Shown: piece after piece, positions 17,046 through 25,598 of the stretch
Numbering within the stretch: position 1 is the first letter of the stretch
Layout: each line of letters begins with the position of its first letter
From: Ferruginibacter sp. HRS2-29
GTDB lineage: Bacteria; Bacteroidota; Bacteroidia; Chitinophagales; Chitinophagaceae
Length of the DNA stretch: 64,000 nucleotides
Assembly (NCBI RefSeq): GCF_024343615.1
Contig: NZ_RJUB01000001.1
Coordinates: forward strand, 62,001-126,000
Reading direction: 5' to 3'
The notes under the pieces: generated by a model
Seen by the model: only the letters and a program-made list of their open reading frames with translations
Database searches by the model: none
Told to the model about the DNA's origin: nothing
Made by a program: the position numbers and the translations under genes

Positions 17046-18014
17046 AATAAGCTTTGCTGCATCTTTTGCAAAATAAGTCGCAATCAGATCCGCTCCTGCC
17101 CTTTTAAAAGAAGTGAGTGTTTCTATGATCGCTTTATTTTCGTCTATCCATCCCCGTTGTGCTGCCGCTTTTATCATCGCATATTCTCCGCTGATATTAT
17201 AAACACTTACCGGCACATCCACTGCGTTCTTCACTTCACGCACTATATCGAGGTATGGAAGCCCGGGTTTTACCATCACGATGTCCGCTCCTTCTTCCAC
17301 ATCCATCAGCGTTTCTTTTACAGCCTCAATCCTGTTGGCGAAATCCATCTGGTAAGTTTTTTTATCGCCAAATCCCGGTGCGCTATCTAAGGCATCCCTG
17401 AACGGACCATAAAAGCAGGACGCATATTTGGCGCTGTAAGCCATGATCCCGGTATTGATAAAATTGTTCTGTTCCAATCCTTCGCGGATGGCGCCTATGC
17501 GGCCGTCCATCATATCGCTGGGCGCTACCATATCAGCTCCGGCCACTGCATGACTGATGCTCATTTTCACCAGGGCTTCCACTGTTTCATCATTCACGAT
17601 CTGCCCGTCTTTTACGATACCATCATGACCATAAGAAGAATACGGATCGAGTGCCACATCCGTCATCACATATATTCCCGGTACAGCTTCCTTGATGGCT
17701 TTGATGCTGCGCTGCATCAGGCCATCGCTGTTCCAGGCTTCCTTGCCGGTATTATCTTTCAATTCGTCTTTACTTTTTACAAAAAGTAAAACGGATCTTA
17801 TTCCAAGTTCCCACAGCTCTTTCACCTCTTTGATAGTAAGGTCTATGCTGCGCCTGTAATAATCCGGCATGGAAGGAATTTCGGTAGAAATGCCTTCGCC
17901 TTCGTCGATGAATAACGGAGCGATAAAATCTGCCGGTGTCAAAATTGTTTCCGCTACCATCGAGCGGATTGCGGGGCTGACCCGAAGTATGCGGTTTCTT
18001 CTTTGTAGTATCAT
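17037..18014 (-). CDS. hemB: Porphobilinogen synthase (5-aminolevulinate dehydratase)
   Basis: From ATG 18014 (MILQRRNRILRVSPAIRSMV) it is 325 residues, the normal length. Two active-site lysines can be placed in YSAKYASCFYGPFRDAL and MVKPGLPYLD. The metal-site segment reads DVALDPYSSYGHDG instead of the zinc-type cysteine cluster, so this is a magnesium-type enzyme. It condenses two 5-aminolevulinate molecules. It lies 13 bases after hemF. Its last residues (LING-stop) are encoded by the adjacent repeat. Confidence 0.97.
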   Translation of the reverse strand: MILQRRNRILRVSPAIRSMVAETILTPADFIAPLFIDEGEGISTEIPSMPDYYRRSIDLTIKEVKELWELGIRSVLLFVKSKDELKDNTGKEAWNSDGLMQRSIKAIKEAVPGIYVMTDVALDPYSSYGHDGIVKDGQIVNDETVEALVKMSISHAVAGADMVAPSDMMDGRIGAIREGLEQNNFINTGIMAYSAKYASCFYGPFRDALDSAPGFGDKKTYQMDFANRIEAVKETLMDVEEGADIVMVKPGLPYLDIVREVKNAVDVPVSVYNISGEYAMIKAAAQRGWIDENKAIIETLTSFKRAGADLIATYFAKDAAKLING

Positions 18015-18027
18015 ACTGTTATTTTTA

Positions 18028-19026
18028 TCAGCAGGAATTTGATTTCCTTGCCCATTCGTCCTTATCTTCTTCACTGATAATCGTATTCAGCCAGTCTTTG
18101 GGGTACAGACAAACCTGCAACAATTTATCCTCTTCGCTTCCGGGTACAGGATGATGATCGTACAACCATCTCGCCCTGGGCGGCAGACTCATCAGGATAC
18201 TTTCTGTGCGGCCATTGGTTTTGAGGCCGAACAATGTACCGCGGTCGTGTACAAGATTAAATTCCACATAACGCCCGCGACGAATCTCCTGCCACTCAAT
18301 TTCAGCCGGACCAAAATCCATCCCTTTCCTTCTTTCTACTATCGGTATATATGCGTTTACAAACGCATCACCATTCGCCTGTTGAAACCTCAAAAGATCT
18401 GCTGCCCCGGTTTCATCCGAAGGGCGAAGATGTTCGTAAAATACTCCTCCGATTCCCCGTGTTTCATTATTGCGATGGCTATTGGAAAAATATTCATCAC
18501 AATTCTTTTTGTATTCTGTATAAATATTCCCTCCAAAAGGATCGATGGCATTTTTTAAGGTCTGATGAAAATGCCTGGCATCTTCTTCAAAAAGATAATA
18601 AGGTGTAAGGTCAGCGCCGCCGCCAAACCAGCGGTCGATCACATTATCCGCTTCGTCATACAGTTCAAAATAACGCCAGTTGGCATGCACGGTCGGTACA
18701 TAAGGATTCAATGGATGTATCACCAGCGATAATCCTGCAGCAAACCATTTGGCTGCATTTTCCTTGTTCAATAGCCCTTTCATCTTCTCTGTTACCGCAC
18801 CAAATACCACCGAGGTATTTACTCCGCCTTTTTCAAAAACCTTTCCGCCGCTAATGGTTCTGGTCAATCCACCACCGCCGCTGCCTTCCAGGCGTTCCCA
18901 TTCATCTTTGCCAAACTTTTCTTTTTCGTCTATACGTTCCAGTGAGGTACAAATATTTTCCTGCAACGAATGGATGTAGCTGATCCATTTCTCCCTGAAT
19001 TCCTTTGTAACTGTCTTATTCATCAT
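18028..19026 (-). CDS. hemF: Oxygen-dependent coproporphyrinogen III oxidase
   Basis: The 332-residue protein has the family hallmarks GSGGGGLTRTISGG, HANWRYFE, WFGGGADLTPYY, RGIGGVFYEHL and RYVEFNLVHDRGTLFGL. It oxidatively decarboxylates coproporphyrinogen III to protoporphyrinogen IX using O2, so this route serves aerobic growth. Two adjacent ATG codons (19026, 19023) are equally possible starts. It is tightly spaced with hemE (9 bases) and hemB. Confidence 0.97.
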   Translation of the reverse strand: MMNKTVTKEFREKWISYIHSLQENICTSLERIDEKEKFGKDEWERLEGSGGGGLTRTISGGKVFEKGGVNTSVVFGAVTEKMKGLLNKENAAKWFAAGLSLVIHPLNPYVPTVHANWRYFELYDEADNVIDRWFGGGADLTPYYLFEEDARHFHQTLKNAIDPFGGNIYTEYKKNCDEYFSNSHRNNETRGIGGVFYEHLRPSDETGAADLLRFQQANGDAFVNAYIPIVERRKGMDFGPAEIEWQEIRRGRYVEFNLVHDRGTLFGLKTNGRTESILMSLPPRARWLYDHHPVPGSEEDKLLQVCLYPKDWLNTIISEEDKDEWARKSNSC

Positions 19027-19035
19027 GAGGTCATT

Positions 19036-20064
19036 TTATCTTACGCCAAATTCTTTCACTGCTTCCACAAAAGCTTTTGCATGATCTACCGGCACATTCG
19101 GCATGATACCGTGACCAAGATTTGCTATATAACGCGTTTTCCCAAATCCATCGATCATTTCTTTTACTGCTTTCCTGATCTCAGGTATGGGCGCCAGCAA
19201 CTTCGAAGGATCGAAATTGCCCTGTAAAGTTATTTTATTACCGGTAAATTCTCTTGCCATCTGCGGCGATATACACCAGTCGATACCGATGCCCGAAGCA
19301 CTGCTTTCAGCAAGATCCTTCAACGCATACCAGGTTCCTTTAGGAAATAATATCACCGGTGCATCGTCTTTCAATGCATCGGCTATCTGCAGCAGGTAAG
19401 GCTGGGCATATACTTTAAAATCCGCGGGGCTCAATGAACCGGCCCAGCTGTCGAACACCTGCACCGTATCCGCACCGGCTTTCACCTGTGCTTTCAGGTA
19501 TGCGATCGTGATATCCGTAATCTTCTGCAAGAGGCTATGTGCCACCGCCGGTTGCGTGTACGCAAATTGTTTTGCTTTATCCCAGGTCTTGCTGCCTTTT
19601 CCTTCTACCATATAACAAAGTATCGTCCATGGAGCACCGGCAAAACCTATCAGCGGTACACGGCCATTGAGTTCCTGTTTGGTCAATGCCAATGCCTGCA
19701 TCACATACTTCAGGCTTTCTTCCACGCCTTCGGTAATAAGAGCATCTACATCCTGTTGTGTAGCGATCACCGATGGCAATGAAGGCCCACGCCCTTCTTC
19801 CATCAACACCTGCTTGCCCATTGCCTGCGGTATCACGAGAATATCAGAAAAAATGATCGCCGCGTCCACACCTACCTGATCGATCGGCTGCAACGTGATC
19901 TGCGTCGCCAGTTCAGGCGTTTCCACCCTTGTAAAAAAATCGTACCTGGCTTTCAGCTTCAGGTAATCCGGCAAATATCTTCCGGCCTGACGCATCATCC
20001 ATACCGGAACGCGTTCTGTTTCTTCGCCTCTTAGAGCCCTTAGTAGTAAATCGTTTTTTAACAT
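19036..20064 (-). CDS. hemE: Uroporphyrinogen decarboxylase
   Basis: The 342-residue protein contains the signature [16 protein letters not shown] near the N-terminus, [12 protein letters not shown], and [16 protein letters not shown]. It removes four acetate carboxyls from uroporphyrinogen III to give coproporphyrinogen III. The gap of more than 220 bases to hemD holds a ten-unit heptamer array, unusual within an otherwise tight operon. Confidence 0.97.
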   Translation of the reverse strand: MLKNDLLLRALRGEETERVPVWMMRQAGRYLPDYLKLKARYDFFTRVETPELATQITLQPIDQVGVDAAIIFSDILVIPQAMGKQVLMEEGRGPSLPSVIATQQDVDALITEGVEESLKYVMQALALTKQELNGRVPLIGFAGAPWTILCYMVEGKGSKTWDKAKQFAYTQPAVAHSLLQKITDITIAYLKAQVKAGADTVQVFDSWAGSLSPADFKVYAQPYLLQIADALKDDAPVILFPKGTWYALKDLAESSASGIGIDWCISPQMAREFTGNKITLQGNFDPSKLLAPIPEIRKAVKEMIDGFGKTRYIANLGHGIMPNVPVDHAKAFVEAVKEFGVR

Positions 20065-20071
20065 AGAAAGA

Positions 20072-20144
20072 ATGTGTGATGTATGATGTATGATGTATGA
20101 TGTGTGATGTGTGATGTATGATGTGTGATGTATGATCTATGATC
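20072..20144. repeat. Ten tandem heptamers (TRTGATG) between hemD and hemE
   Basis: Ten consecutive 7-base units of the form TGTGATG, TATGATG or TATGATC run without interruption. No inverted partner array is visible. The remaining gap (20145-20287) holds an AT-rich stretch and a short ATTATCTATTGTTCAATTATCC repeat next to the hemD stop. Confidence 0.9.
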
Positions 20145-20287
20145 GTTAAGGTATGATTTGTGAAGAATTATTTAAGTTCATGTTGATTATTTATTGTATT
20201 AGCTGCGTGTGACGGGTTTCGGGTTGATCATTTGCGCAACTAAACACAAGTACATTATTATTCACTGTTTAATTATCTATTGTTCAA

Positions 20288-20992
20288 TTATCCACTAAAA
20301 TATTCCATCATCTTCATCACCAGGTTTTCTTTTCCGGGTTCATCCGAGAGAAGTATCCTGTTACCGGTGAATTTGCGGATGGCCGAAGCGGTTGTTTTGC
20401 CGATGGCAAAAAAGATCGTTCGTTCCCCGCTTTTATTATTGGCAAAAAAACTTTCTACCGCACTCGGACTGAAAAATAAAATACCGTGGTAATCTTTTGA
20501 TATCTTATGATTCACTTCAAAAGTTTCGTACACAGTAATTTCGTCTATAGCAATATCATTGCTACGTAAAAAATCCGGCAGTTCATCTCTCCTTTTATTA
20601 CCGCAAAAAAACACCACTTCTTCGGCATCTCCCTCTTCCACGATCAGTTCCGCCAATGCTACAGCATCTTCCGCAAAACCTGCGATACTATGGTCGCCAA
20701 AATATTTTTTTGCCAGTTGCCTTGTGGTGTTGCCAATGCAATAGATCCGCCAGTCAGGCATATCATCTTCCAGCAAAAATGTCGCGACTGCCTCCACGGC
20801 ATTCATGCTGGTGAATACCACTGTTGCGGAAAGCGATAACGCATATTCAATCTCCTGTTGCACTTCCACCGTTTTTACAGGCTCTGTAGCGATGAAAGAA
20901 ATCTCCTCTATGAGGATATTCTTTGCGGCAGCGGATTCTACCAGCTGTGCATCGAGATGCCTTGTACAAAGTATATGGATACTATTTTCCAT
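20288..20992 (-). CDS. hemD: Uroporphyrinogen-III synthase
   Basis: Starting at ATG 20992 (MENSIHILCTRHLD) the protein is 234 residues and overlaps the hemC end by 11 bases; a longer start would lie deep inside hemC. HemD is poorly conserved, but VVFTSMNAVEAV, YCIGNTT and GILFFSPSAVESFF match the two-domain family pattern. It cyclises hydroxymethylbilane with D-ring inversion. Position directly after hemC strongly supports the call. Confidence 0.92.
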   Translation of the reverse strand: MENSIHILCTRHLDAQLVESAAAKNILIEEISFIATEPVKTVEVQQEIEYALSLSATVVFTSMNAVEAVATFLLEDDMPDWRIYCIGNTTRQLAKKYFGDHSIAGFAEDAVALAELIVEEGDAEEVVFFCGNKRRDELPDFLRSNDIAIDEITVYETFEVNHKISKDYHGILFFSPSAVESFFANNKSGERTIFFAIGKTTASAIRKFTGNRILLSDEPGKENLVMKMMEYFSG

Positions 20993-21980
20993 CACGAATT
21001 TTTTCCGCGATCGCAGCGCCGCCATTTTGTAATAACCGAATGGCCATATTTTTTCCAAATCCATCCGCATCCTTCAAAGCGACGGTTTGTGTTACAGATG
21101 CTTTTTCTTTTCCATCCAATGAAAGGATATTCCCTTCAAAATGTATTTCATCCTCCTCCACCTGCGCCAAAGCGCTGATGGGTGTGGAACAACCGCCCAG
21201 CAATTCGCGCAGGAAATCACGTTCTATCTTTGTGCACACGGCAGTCGCTTCGTCATTCAATTTTGCGCAGGCGAAAAGCGGCGCATCCTCTCCCGTTCTC
21301 GCCACTACCATCACTGCACCTTGCGCCGGAGCCGGCAACATCCAATCCAGTTCTATCGCCGTGTGGGGCCGCCTGTTGATCCTTTCCAATCCTGCTGCCG
21401 CAAAAATAGCCCCATGCCAGTTGCTTTCGGCCAACTTTTGCAAACGGGTATTCACATTTCCCCGAATATTGTTGATAATGCTTTGAGGATAGCGATGCAG
21501 CCATTGGGCTTTGCGGCGGATGCTGGAAGTCGCTATGTGTGAATAGTCAATAGTCAATAGTGAAACCTCCGGAGTTTTTAAAGAACCGGGCAAGTTTTCC
21601 AGATCAGATGAACGCTGCGGGCTTTGACTATTGACTATTGACAATTCACTATGAGGATTTGGGACAAACAAATCCTTATAATTCCCCCTTTTTATCACTG
21701 CTGCCTGGCAGATGCCTTGTGGTAATTGGGTGGGTACATCTTTCATGGAATGCACGGCGATGTCGATGGTATGGTTAAGTAACGCGATGTCGAGGCTGCG
21801 GGTGAAGATACCCTGAACACCCATTTCGTAAAGCGGGGTTTTGAGGTCGATGTCGCCTTCGCTCCGTATGTAGAGCAATTCCGCCGCATGGCCTTCTGCT
21901 TCGAGCATTTCTTTCACCATGGTAGCCTGCCATACGGCCAGTTCGCTTTCCCTGGTTCCTATCTTGATAACTGATTGCAT
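20982..21980 (-). CDS. hemC: Hydroxymethylbilane synthase with in-frame repeat insertions
   Basis: The 332-residue protein is about 20-25 residues longer than usual. KIGTRESELAVWQA, AVHSMKDVPT, TSSIRRKAQW and the dipyrromethane cofactor cysteine in LLGGCSTPIS are intact. Between FVP (residue 107) and TSSIRR (151), where homologues have about 17 residues, there are 43. The extra residues (PHSELSIVNSQSP and TPEVSLLTIDYSH) are translations of inverted GTCAATA-type repeat arms that flank a native-looking SSDLENLPGS. The reading frame is kept, so the enzyme is probably active. It polymerises four porphobilinogens. Confidence 0.95.
   Translation of the reverse strand: MQSVIKIGTRESELAVWQATMVKEMLEAEGHAAELLYIRSEGDIDLKTPLYEMGVQGIFTRSLDIALLNHTIDIAVHSMKDVPTQLPQGICQAAVIKRGNYKDLFVPNPHSELSIVNSQSPQRSSDLENLPGSLKTPEVSLLTIDYSHIATSSIRRKAQWLHRYPQSIINNIRGNVNTRLQKLAESNWHGAIFAAAGLERINRRPHTAIELDWMLPAPAQGAVMVVARTGEDAPLFACAKLNDEATAVCTKIERDFLRELLGGCSTPISALAQVEEDEIHFEGNILSLDGKEKASVTQTVALKDADGFGKNMAIRLLQNGGAAIAEKIRDGK
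21539..21650. repeat. GTCAATA-type inverted arms embedded in hemC coding sequence
   Basis: The left arm 21539-21567 has GTGAATA-GTCAATA-GTCAATA-GTGAAACC and the tail CTCCGGAGTTTTT. The right arm 21622-21650 has CTTTGACTATTGACTATTG followed by ACAATTCACT. They are imperfect inverted repeats around about 55 bases, the same family as the intergenic copies. Confidence 0.9.
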
Positions 21981-21984
21981 TCTT

Positions 21985-23208
21985 TTAATTGGAAGCGGTA
22001 GAGATATAATCGTTCATCGCTTCGATATAGTTGCATCCACGCTGGTTTTGCGTGCGCATCTTGACTGCCATGCCGTTGATCACTTTCTGGATCTTTTCTT
22101 CTTCCAGCGGTTTGATGCTGAAAGACCCTGCGGCATCGCATGATTGTATCTGTAATAAATGTTTCTTCACTGTTTTTAGTACCGGTACGTTTTTACGCAT
22201 CTGGTGCCATTCCATAAAGCCGGCGATGTGTTCGCTGATGATCGCTTTCACTTTTGGAATTTCTGCCGCACGTTTTTTCAACGTCACATCATTGATCTTG
22301 CTGAGCTCATCGATGTTGATCAGTTTTACATGTTCGCACGCCTGTACCGATGACGCCACATTGAAAGGTACTGAAAGATCGATCACCAGTTTATTTTTCT
22401 TTGCAGAAAAATGAAGGTCGTGGATGATCGGTTCCGGAGCATTGGTAGCAACAATCACTACATCGGCATCTTCGATGCACCCGGAGAGGTTATCAAAACT
22501 ATCATACGCGATCCCGTTCTCTTTTGCCAGCAACGCGGCTTTTTCAACCGAACGGTTAACGAGTGTTACTTTTGTTTGAGGCAGGTAATCCACGATATTC
22601 CTGAAAGTATTCATGCCTATCTTACCGGTACCTACCAGCAAGATCTTCTTCCCGGTGGTATCGTTGTAATGCTGGCGGATGTATTGCACGGCTGCAAAAG
22701 AAACCGAAACGGTACCGCTGCTCAGGTGTGTATTGGTGCGGATATTTTTAGATGCGGCCAATACTTCGTTGATGATGCGGTCGAGATAAGTATCGATGAG
22801 TAAATGTTCTTTGGAAAATTTTACCGCCGTTTTTATCTGCCCTACAATTTCATAATCGCCGAGTATCTGGCTGTCGAGTCCTGCTGCTACATTGAACAAA
22901 TGTTCGATGGCATACACACCTTGCCGGGTGTACGACATTTCAGAAAAGGTTTCCAGTGAACCTTCGGTATGCGTGCACAATAATTTTGCAAGCGAATGGG
23001 CATTTTCTGCAAAGCCATAGATCTCGGTGCGGTTGCAGGTGGAAAGAACGAAAAGATTTTTAATATTAAAGCTCCCGGCCGACACGATGAGTTGCCGGTA
23101 TTGCTGATTGTTGATGGAGAATTGGCCACGTACGGAAGCATCGGATTTTCTGTAGTTGATCCCTGCTATGAAAAAGGAAGAAATGTCGGTGACTGGTTCT
23201 GCTATCAT
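21985..23208 (-). CDS. hemA: Glutamyl-tRNA reductase
   Basis: The 407-residue protein has the catalytic cysteine in LSTCNRTEIYGF, the segment VAAGLDSQILGDYEIVGQIK, and an NADPH-binding KKILLVGTGKIGMNT. It reduces glutamyl-tRNA to glutamate-1-semialdehyde and commits carbon to tetrapyrroles. It is first in the minus-strand run, 4 bases before hemC. The C-terminal dimerisation region is present. Control is likely at the promoter 33 bases upstream. Confidence 0.97.
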   Translation of the reverse strand: MIAEPVTDISSFFIAGINYRKSDASVRGQFSINNQQYRQLIVSAGSFNIKNLFVLSTCNRTEIYGFAENAHSLAKLLCTHTEGSLETFSEMSYTRQGVYAIEHLFNVAAGLDSQILGDYEIVGQIKTAVKFSKEHLLIDTYLDRIINEVLAASKNIRTNTHLSSGTVSVSFAAVQYIRQHYNDTTGKKILLVGTGKIGMNTFRNIVDYLPQTKVTLVNRSVEKAALLAKENGIAYDSFDNLSGCIEDADVVIVATNAPEPIIHDLHFSAKKNKLVIDLSVPFNVASSVQACEHVKLINIDELSKINDVTLKKRAAEIPKVKAIISEHIAGFMEWHQMRKNVPVLKTVKKHLLQIQSCDAAGSFSIKPLEEEKIQKVINGMAVKMRTQNQRGCNYIEAMNDYISTASN

Positions 23209-23240
23209 TATGCTGGTTAGGTCTAAAATTTTCTCTGCTG

Positions 23241-23248
23241 CAAAATTA
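23241..23248 (-). promoter_or_regulatory. -7 box TAATTTTG for the hemA operon
   Basis: On the minus strand TAATTTTG matches TAnnTTTG, 32 bases before hemA ATG. A weak TTTC lies about 23 bases upstream. Confidence 0.5.
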
Positions 23249-23454
23249 CTTGTACAAAGTTGGGAAAAGAAATTTGTGTGTCATTGAAATGTCATATTAG
23301 TTTAGAGTTTAGATGAGGTTGCTCAACTTTTACCGATAAACTCTGCGTAAACTCTATGTTCTCCTGCTCGCTGCGGTTTCACTCTTTGCCACCATTACAA
23401 AATATCGTAATACTACAACAGAAGGTTGCCGGTGTTTTTGAAAATTATCTTCAT

Positions 23455-23500
23455 GAACAATCAATTGCCGGGGACTTAAGTTCCCGGCAATTGATTGTTC
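23455..23500. promoter_or_regulatory. 46-bp near-perfect palindrome at the hemH promoter
   Basis: Arms GAACAATCAATTGCCGGG and CCCGGCAATTGATTGTTC (18 bp each, perfect) flank GACTTAAGTT, whose inner ACTTAAGT is itself palindromic, so only one position pair mismatches. It ends 3 bases before the hemH -7 box and would cover its -33 region. It could be an operator for a dimeric regulator or an RNA hairpin. Confidence 0.6.
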
Positions 23501-23503
23501 CCC

Positions 23504-23511
23504 TACCTTTG
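23504..23511 (+). promoter_or_regulatory. -7 box TACCTTTG for hemH
   Basis: TACCTTTG matches TAnnTTTG, 17 bases before ATG 23529, directly downstream of the palindrome. Confidence 0.6.
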
Positions 23512-23528
23512 CAAATATTTTTGAAAAT

Positions 23529-24548
23529 ATGAGCAATCAGAAAAGGGGAATTTTATTGATGAATCTGGGTTCGCCGGATAGTACGGAAGTGAAAGATGTA
23601 CGCAGGTACCTCAATCAGTTTTTGATGGATGAACGGGTAATCGACAAGCCTTATTTGTTTCGCCTGTTGCTGGTAAAGGGTATCATCACGCCCTTGCGGG
23701 CGCCCAAATCCGCGGAAGCATATAAAGAGATATGGACCAAAGATGGCTCGCCACTGGTAATGCTCACAAAACAACTCCGTGATGCTTTACAGCAACATGT
23801 GGAAGAGCCGGTGGAGATCGGAATGCGTTATGGCAACCCGTCGCCGGAGGATGGTTTTGAAAAACTGCTGCAGCGTGCTCCCCAACTGGAAGAAGTGATC
23901 GCTGTTCCTTTGTACCCGCATTATGCGATGAGCAGTTATGAAACGGCTGTGGAATATGCAAAAGATATCCATAAAAAAAATGGCTACAAGTTCAGCTTGA
24001 AATTTGTAGAACCTTACTACAAGAAGGAAAGTTATATAGAAGCGCTTGCCGCGAGCATGCGCCCTTACCTGCACCAGGAATATGATCATATTCTTTTCAG
24101 TTATCATGGGATACCGGGCAGGCATATACGAAAAAGCGATATCACCGGAAGTCATTGCCTGGCATCTGCCAATTGCTGCGATACAGCATCGCCGGCACAT
24201 GCGCACTGTTACCGCCACCAATGCTTTACCACTACCCGCCTGGTAACAGAAAAACTGGGGATACCTAAAGATAAATTCAGCATCTCCTTTCAAAGCCGCC
24301 TTGGAAAAGGATGGCTGGAACCCTTTACTGATATACGTTTGGAAGAAATGCCCAAAGAAGGGATCAAAAAATTACTGGTACTTTGCCCGGCATTTGTAAG
24401 CGATTGCCTGGAAACCCTGGAAGAGATCGCCATGCGGGGAAAGGAAAGTTTTTTGAATGCGGGCGGGGAGGAATATACGATGATACCGTGCATGAATCTG
24501 GAACCGAAGTGGGTAGATGCATTGCAAGGCTTAGTCAATAGTGAATAG
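23529..24548 (+). CDS. hemH: Ferrochelatase
   Basis: The 339-residue protein has the family start GILLMNLGSPDS, the catalytic-histidine segment FSYHGIPGRHI, and LVLCPAFVSDCLETLEEI with the conserved glutamate. A cysteine-rich segment (GSHCLASANCCDTAS, CYRHQCFTTT) is usual for Bacteroidota ferrochelatases; whether it binds metal is not shown. It inserts Fe2+ into the porphyrin. The last four residues (VNSE) and the TAG stop are encoded by a GTCAATA-GTGAATA repeat, meaning the original 3' end was altered by the inserted element. Confidence 0.97.
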   Translation: MSNQKRGILLMNLGSPDSTEVKDVRRYLNQFLMDERVIDKPYLFRLLLVKGIITPLRAPKSAEAYKEIWTKDGSPLVMLTKQLRDALQQHVEEPVEIGMRYGNPSPEDGFEKLLQRAPQLEEVIAVPLYPHYAMSSYETAVEYAKDIHKKNGYKFSLKFVEPYYKKESYIEALAASMRPYLHQEYDHILFSYHGIPGRHIRKSDITGSHCLASANCCDTASPAHAHCYRHQCFTTTRLVTEKLGIPKDKFSISFQSRLGKGWLEPFTDIRLEEMPKEGIKKLLVLCPAFVSDCLETLEEIAMRGKESFLNAGGEEYTMIPCMNLEPKWVDALQGLVNSE

Positions 24549-25075
24549 TCAATAGTCAAATCTTTGAAAGTTTTTATTTAGTCTTGCTACATATTTATTC
24601 TGGAGGGTTTAATTGCGTTTTGTGGTAATTTGTGTGATTAAAGCAACAATATGTTTTTGACATTGAATCACCAGAAAATGAATCTTTTTTCTGAAGCTAA
24701 AAAATTTGCTGCAGAATGTTACAAATTCACTAACCAATTGCCTCCGGAAGAGAAATATGCAATGGCATCACAAATCAGGCGGGCATCACTATCAGTTTAT
24801 TTAAATCTTTCAGAAGGTTGTTCCAGAAAATCAGAAGCGGAAAGAAAAAGATATTTTGAAATTGCAAGAGGTTCTTTAATTGAGATTGACGCTGCCTTTG
24901 ACATCGCTAACGCTCTTGGTTATTTTAATAATTTTTCAACTACTGTATTAAATAAAACAACTATTGATTGTTTCAAAATGATCACAGGTCTGATAAAATC
25001 ATAAACTTCACAGGTTAAACCTTTTGGAAAACCAGCAAGGTTCAAAGATTTGACTATTGACTATTCACTATTGAC
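24534..25075 (+). mobile_element. 542-bp element with perfect 35-bp terminal inverted repeats carrying a four-helix-bundle gene
   Basis: Positions 24534-24568 and the reverse complement of 25041-25075 are identical over 35 bases (GTCAATAGTGAATAGTCAAT then AGTCAAATCTTTGAA). Between them lie a short leader, one open frame (24651-25004) and an AT-rich tail. The left end forms the hemH stop codon and the right end touches the hemJ ATG, so removal would place the two heme genes next to each other. No transposase, integrase or reverse transcriptase is encoded. I see no clear target-site duplication, and mobility is inferred. Confidence 0.7.
24651..25004 (+). CDS. Four-helix-bundle protein (S23/IVS-encoded family)
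   Basis: The 117-residue product (or 108 from the internal ATG 24678, MNLFSEAKKFAAECYKF, which fits the family start better) has the hallmark SQIRRASLSVYLNLSEG followed by RKRYFEIARGSLIEIDAAFD. Family knowledge: these proteins are encoded in intervening sequences of some 23S rRNA genes and are related to the Avd accessory protein of diversity-generating retroelements, which binds nucleic acid. It is more AT-rich than its heme-gene neighbours. Location inside perfect inverted repeats suggests a mobile cargo or a mobilizing factor. Confidence 0.92.
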   Translation: MFLTLNHQKMNLFSEAKKFAAECYKFTNQLPPEEKYAMASQIRRASLSVYLNLSEGCSRKSEAERKRYFEIARGSLIEIDAAFDIANALGYFNNFSTTVLNKTTIDCFKMITGLIKS

Positions 25076-25597
25076 ATGTATTTCTACATCAAAGCCATCC
25101 ATATTATCTTCATTGTAACCTGGTTTGCCGGTATGTTTTACATCCCACGGTTGTTCATCTACACTACCGAGGCGAATGAAAAGCCCGAGCCGGATAAAAG
25201 CATCCTGCAAAAACAATTCGGTATCATGACTAAGCGCTTGTGGATGGGCATCACATGGCCCTCAGCTTTGCTCACACTGATCTTTGGAACATGGATGGGA
25301 TTTTTGTATGGCAGCGTTCCGCAATGGTTGTGGATAAAACTGGGCTTTGTGGCCGGCCTATACCTGTATCATTTTTCTTTGCAAAAAATATACAGCCAGC
25401 AGCAGCGGGGCATTTTCAAATACACTTCTCAGCAACTGAGGATATGGAACGAAATAGCCACCATTTTTTTGGTGGCTATCGTAATGATCGTATCCGTAAA
25501 ACAAAGCATCAGCCTTGTGTGGGGTGTTCTTGGACTGATATTGTTTATTGTTATTTTAATGAGCGCTATAAAGATCTACAAACTCCTCAGAAAATGA
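25076..25597 (+). CDS. hemJ: Protoporphyrinogen IX oxidase HemJ
   Basis: The 173-residue membrane protein starts MYFYIKAIHIIFIVTWFAGM and continues YIPRLFIY, the HemJ/UPF0093 signature with conserved His9. The second helix begins at TKRLWMGITWPSALL, and four or five membrane segments are predicted. It oxidises protoporphyrinogen IX to protoporphyrin IX, the step between HemF and HemH, and no hemG or hemY is present in the window. Its start codon directly abuts the inverted repeat of the preceding element, so its native upstream signals have been replaced. Confidence 0.93.
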   Translation: MYFYIKAIHIIFIVTWFAGMFYIPRLFIYTTEANEKPEPDKSILQKQFGIMTKRLWMGITWPSALLTLIFGTWMGFLYGSVPQWLWIKLGFVAGLYLYHFSLQKIYSQQQRGIFKYTSQQLRIWNEIATIFLVAIVMIVSVKQSISLVWGVLGLILFIVILMSAIKIYKLLRK

Positions 25598-25598
25598 T

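Noticed and set aside
21539..21650. hemC as a pseudogene
   Set aside because: The frame is open throughout and all motifs including the cofactor cysteine are intact; the insertion keeps phase.
24534..25075. Classical insertion sequence or diversity-generating retroelement around the four-helix-bundle gene
   Set aside because: There is no transposase, reverse transcriptase or template/variable repeat pair; only the terminal inverted repeats and one small gene are present.
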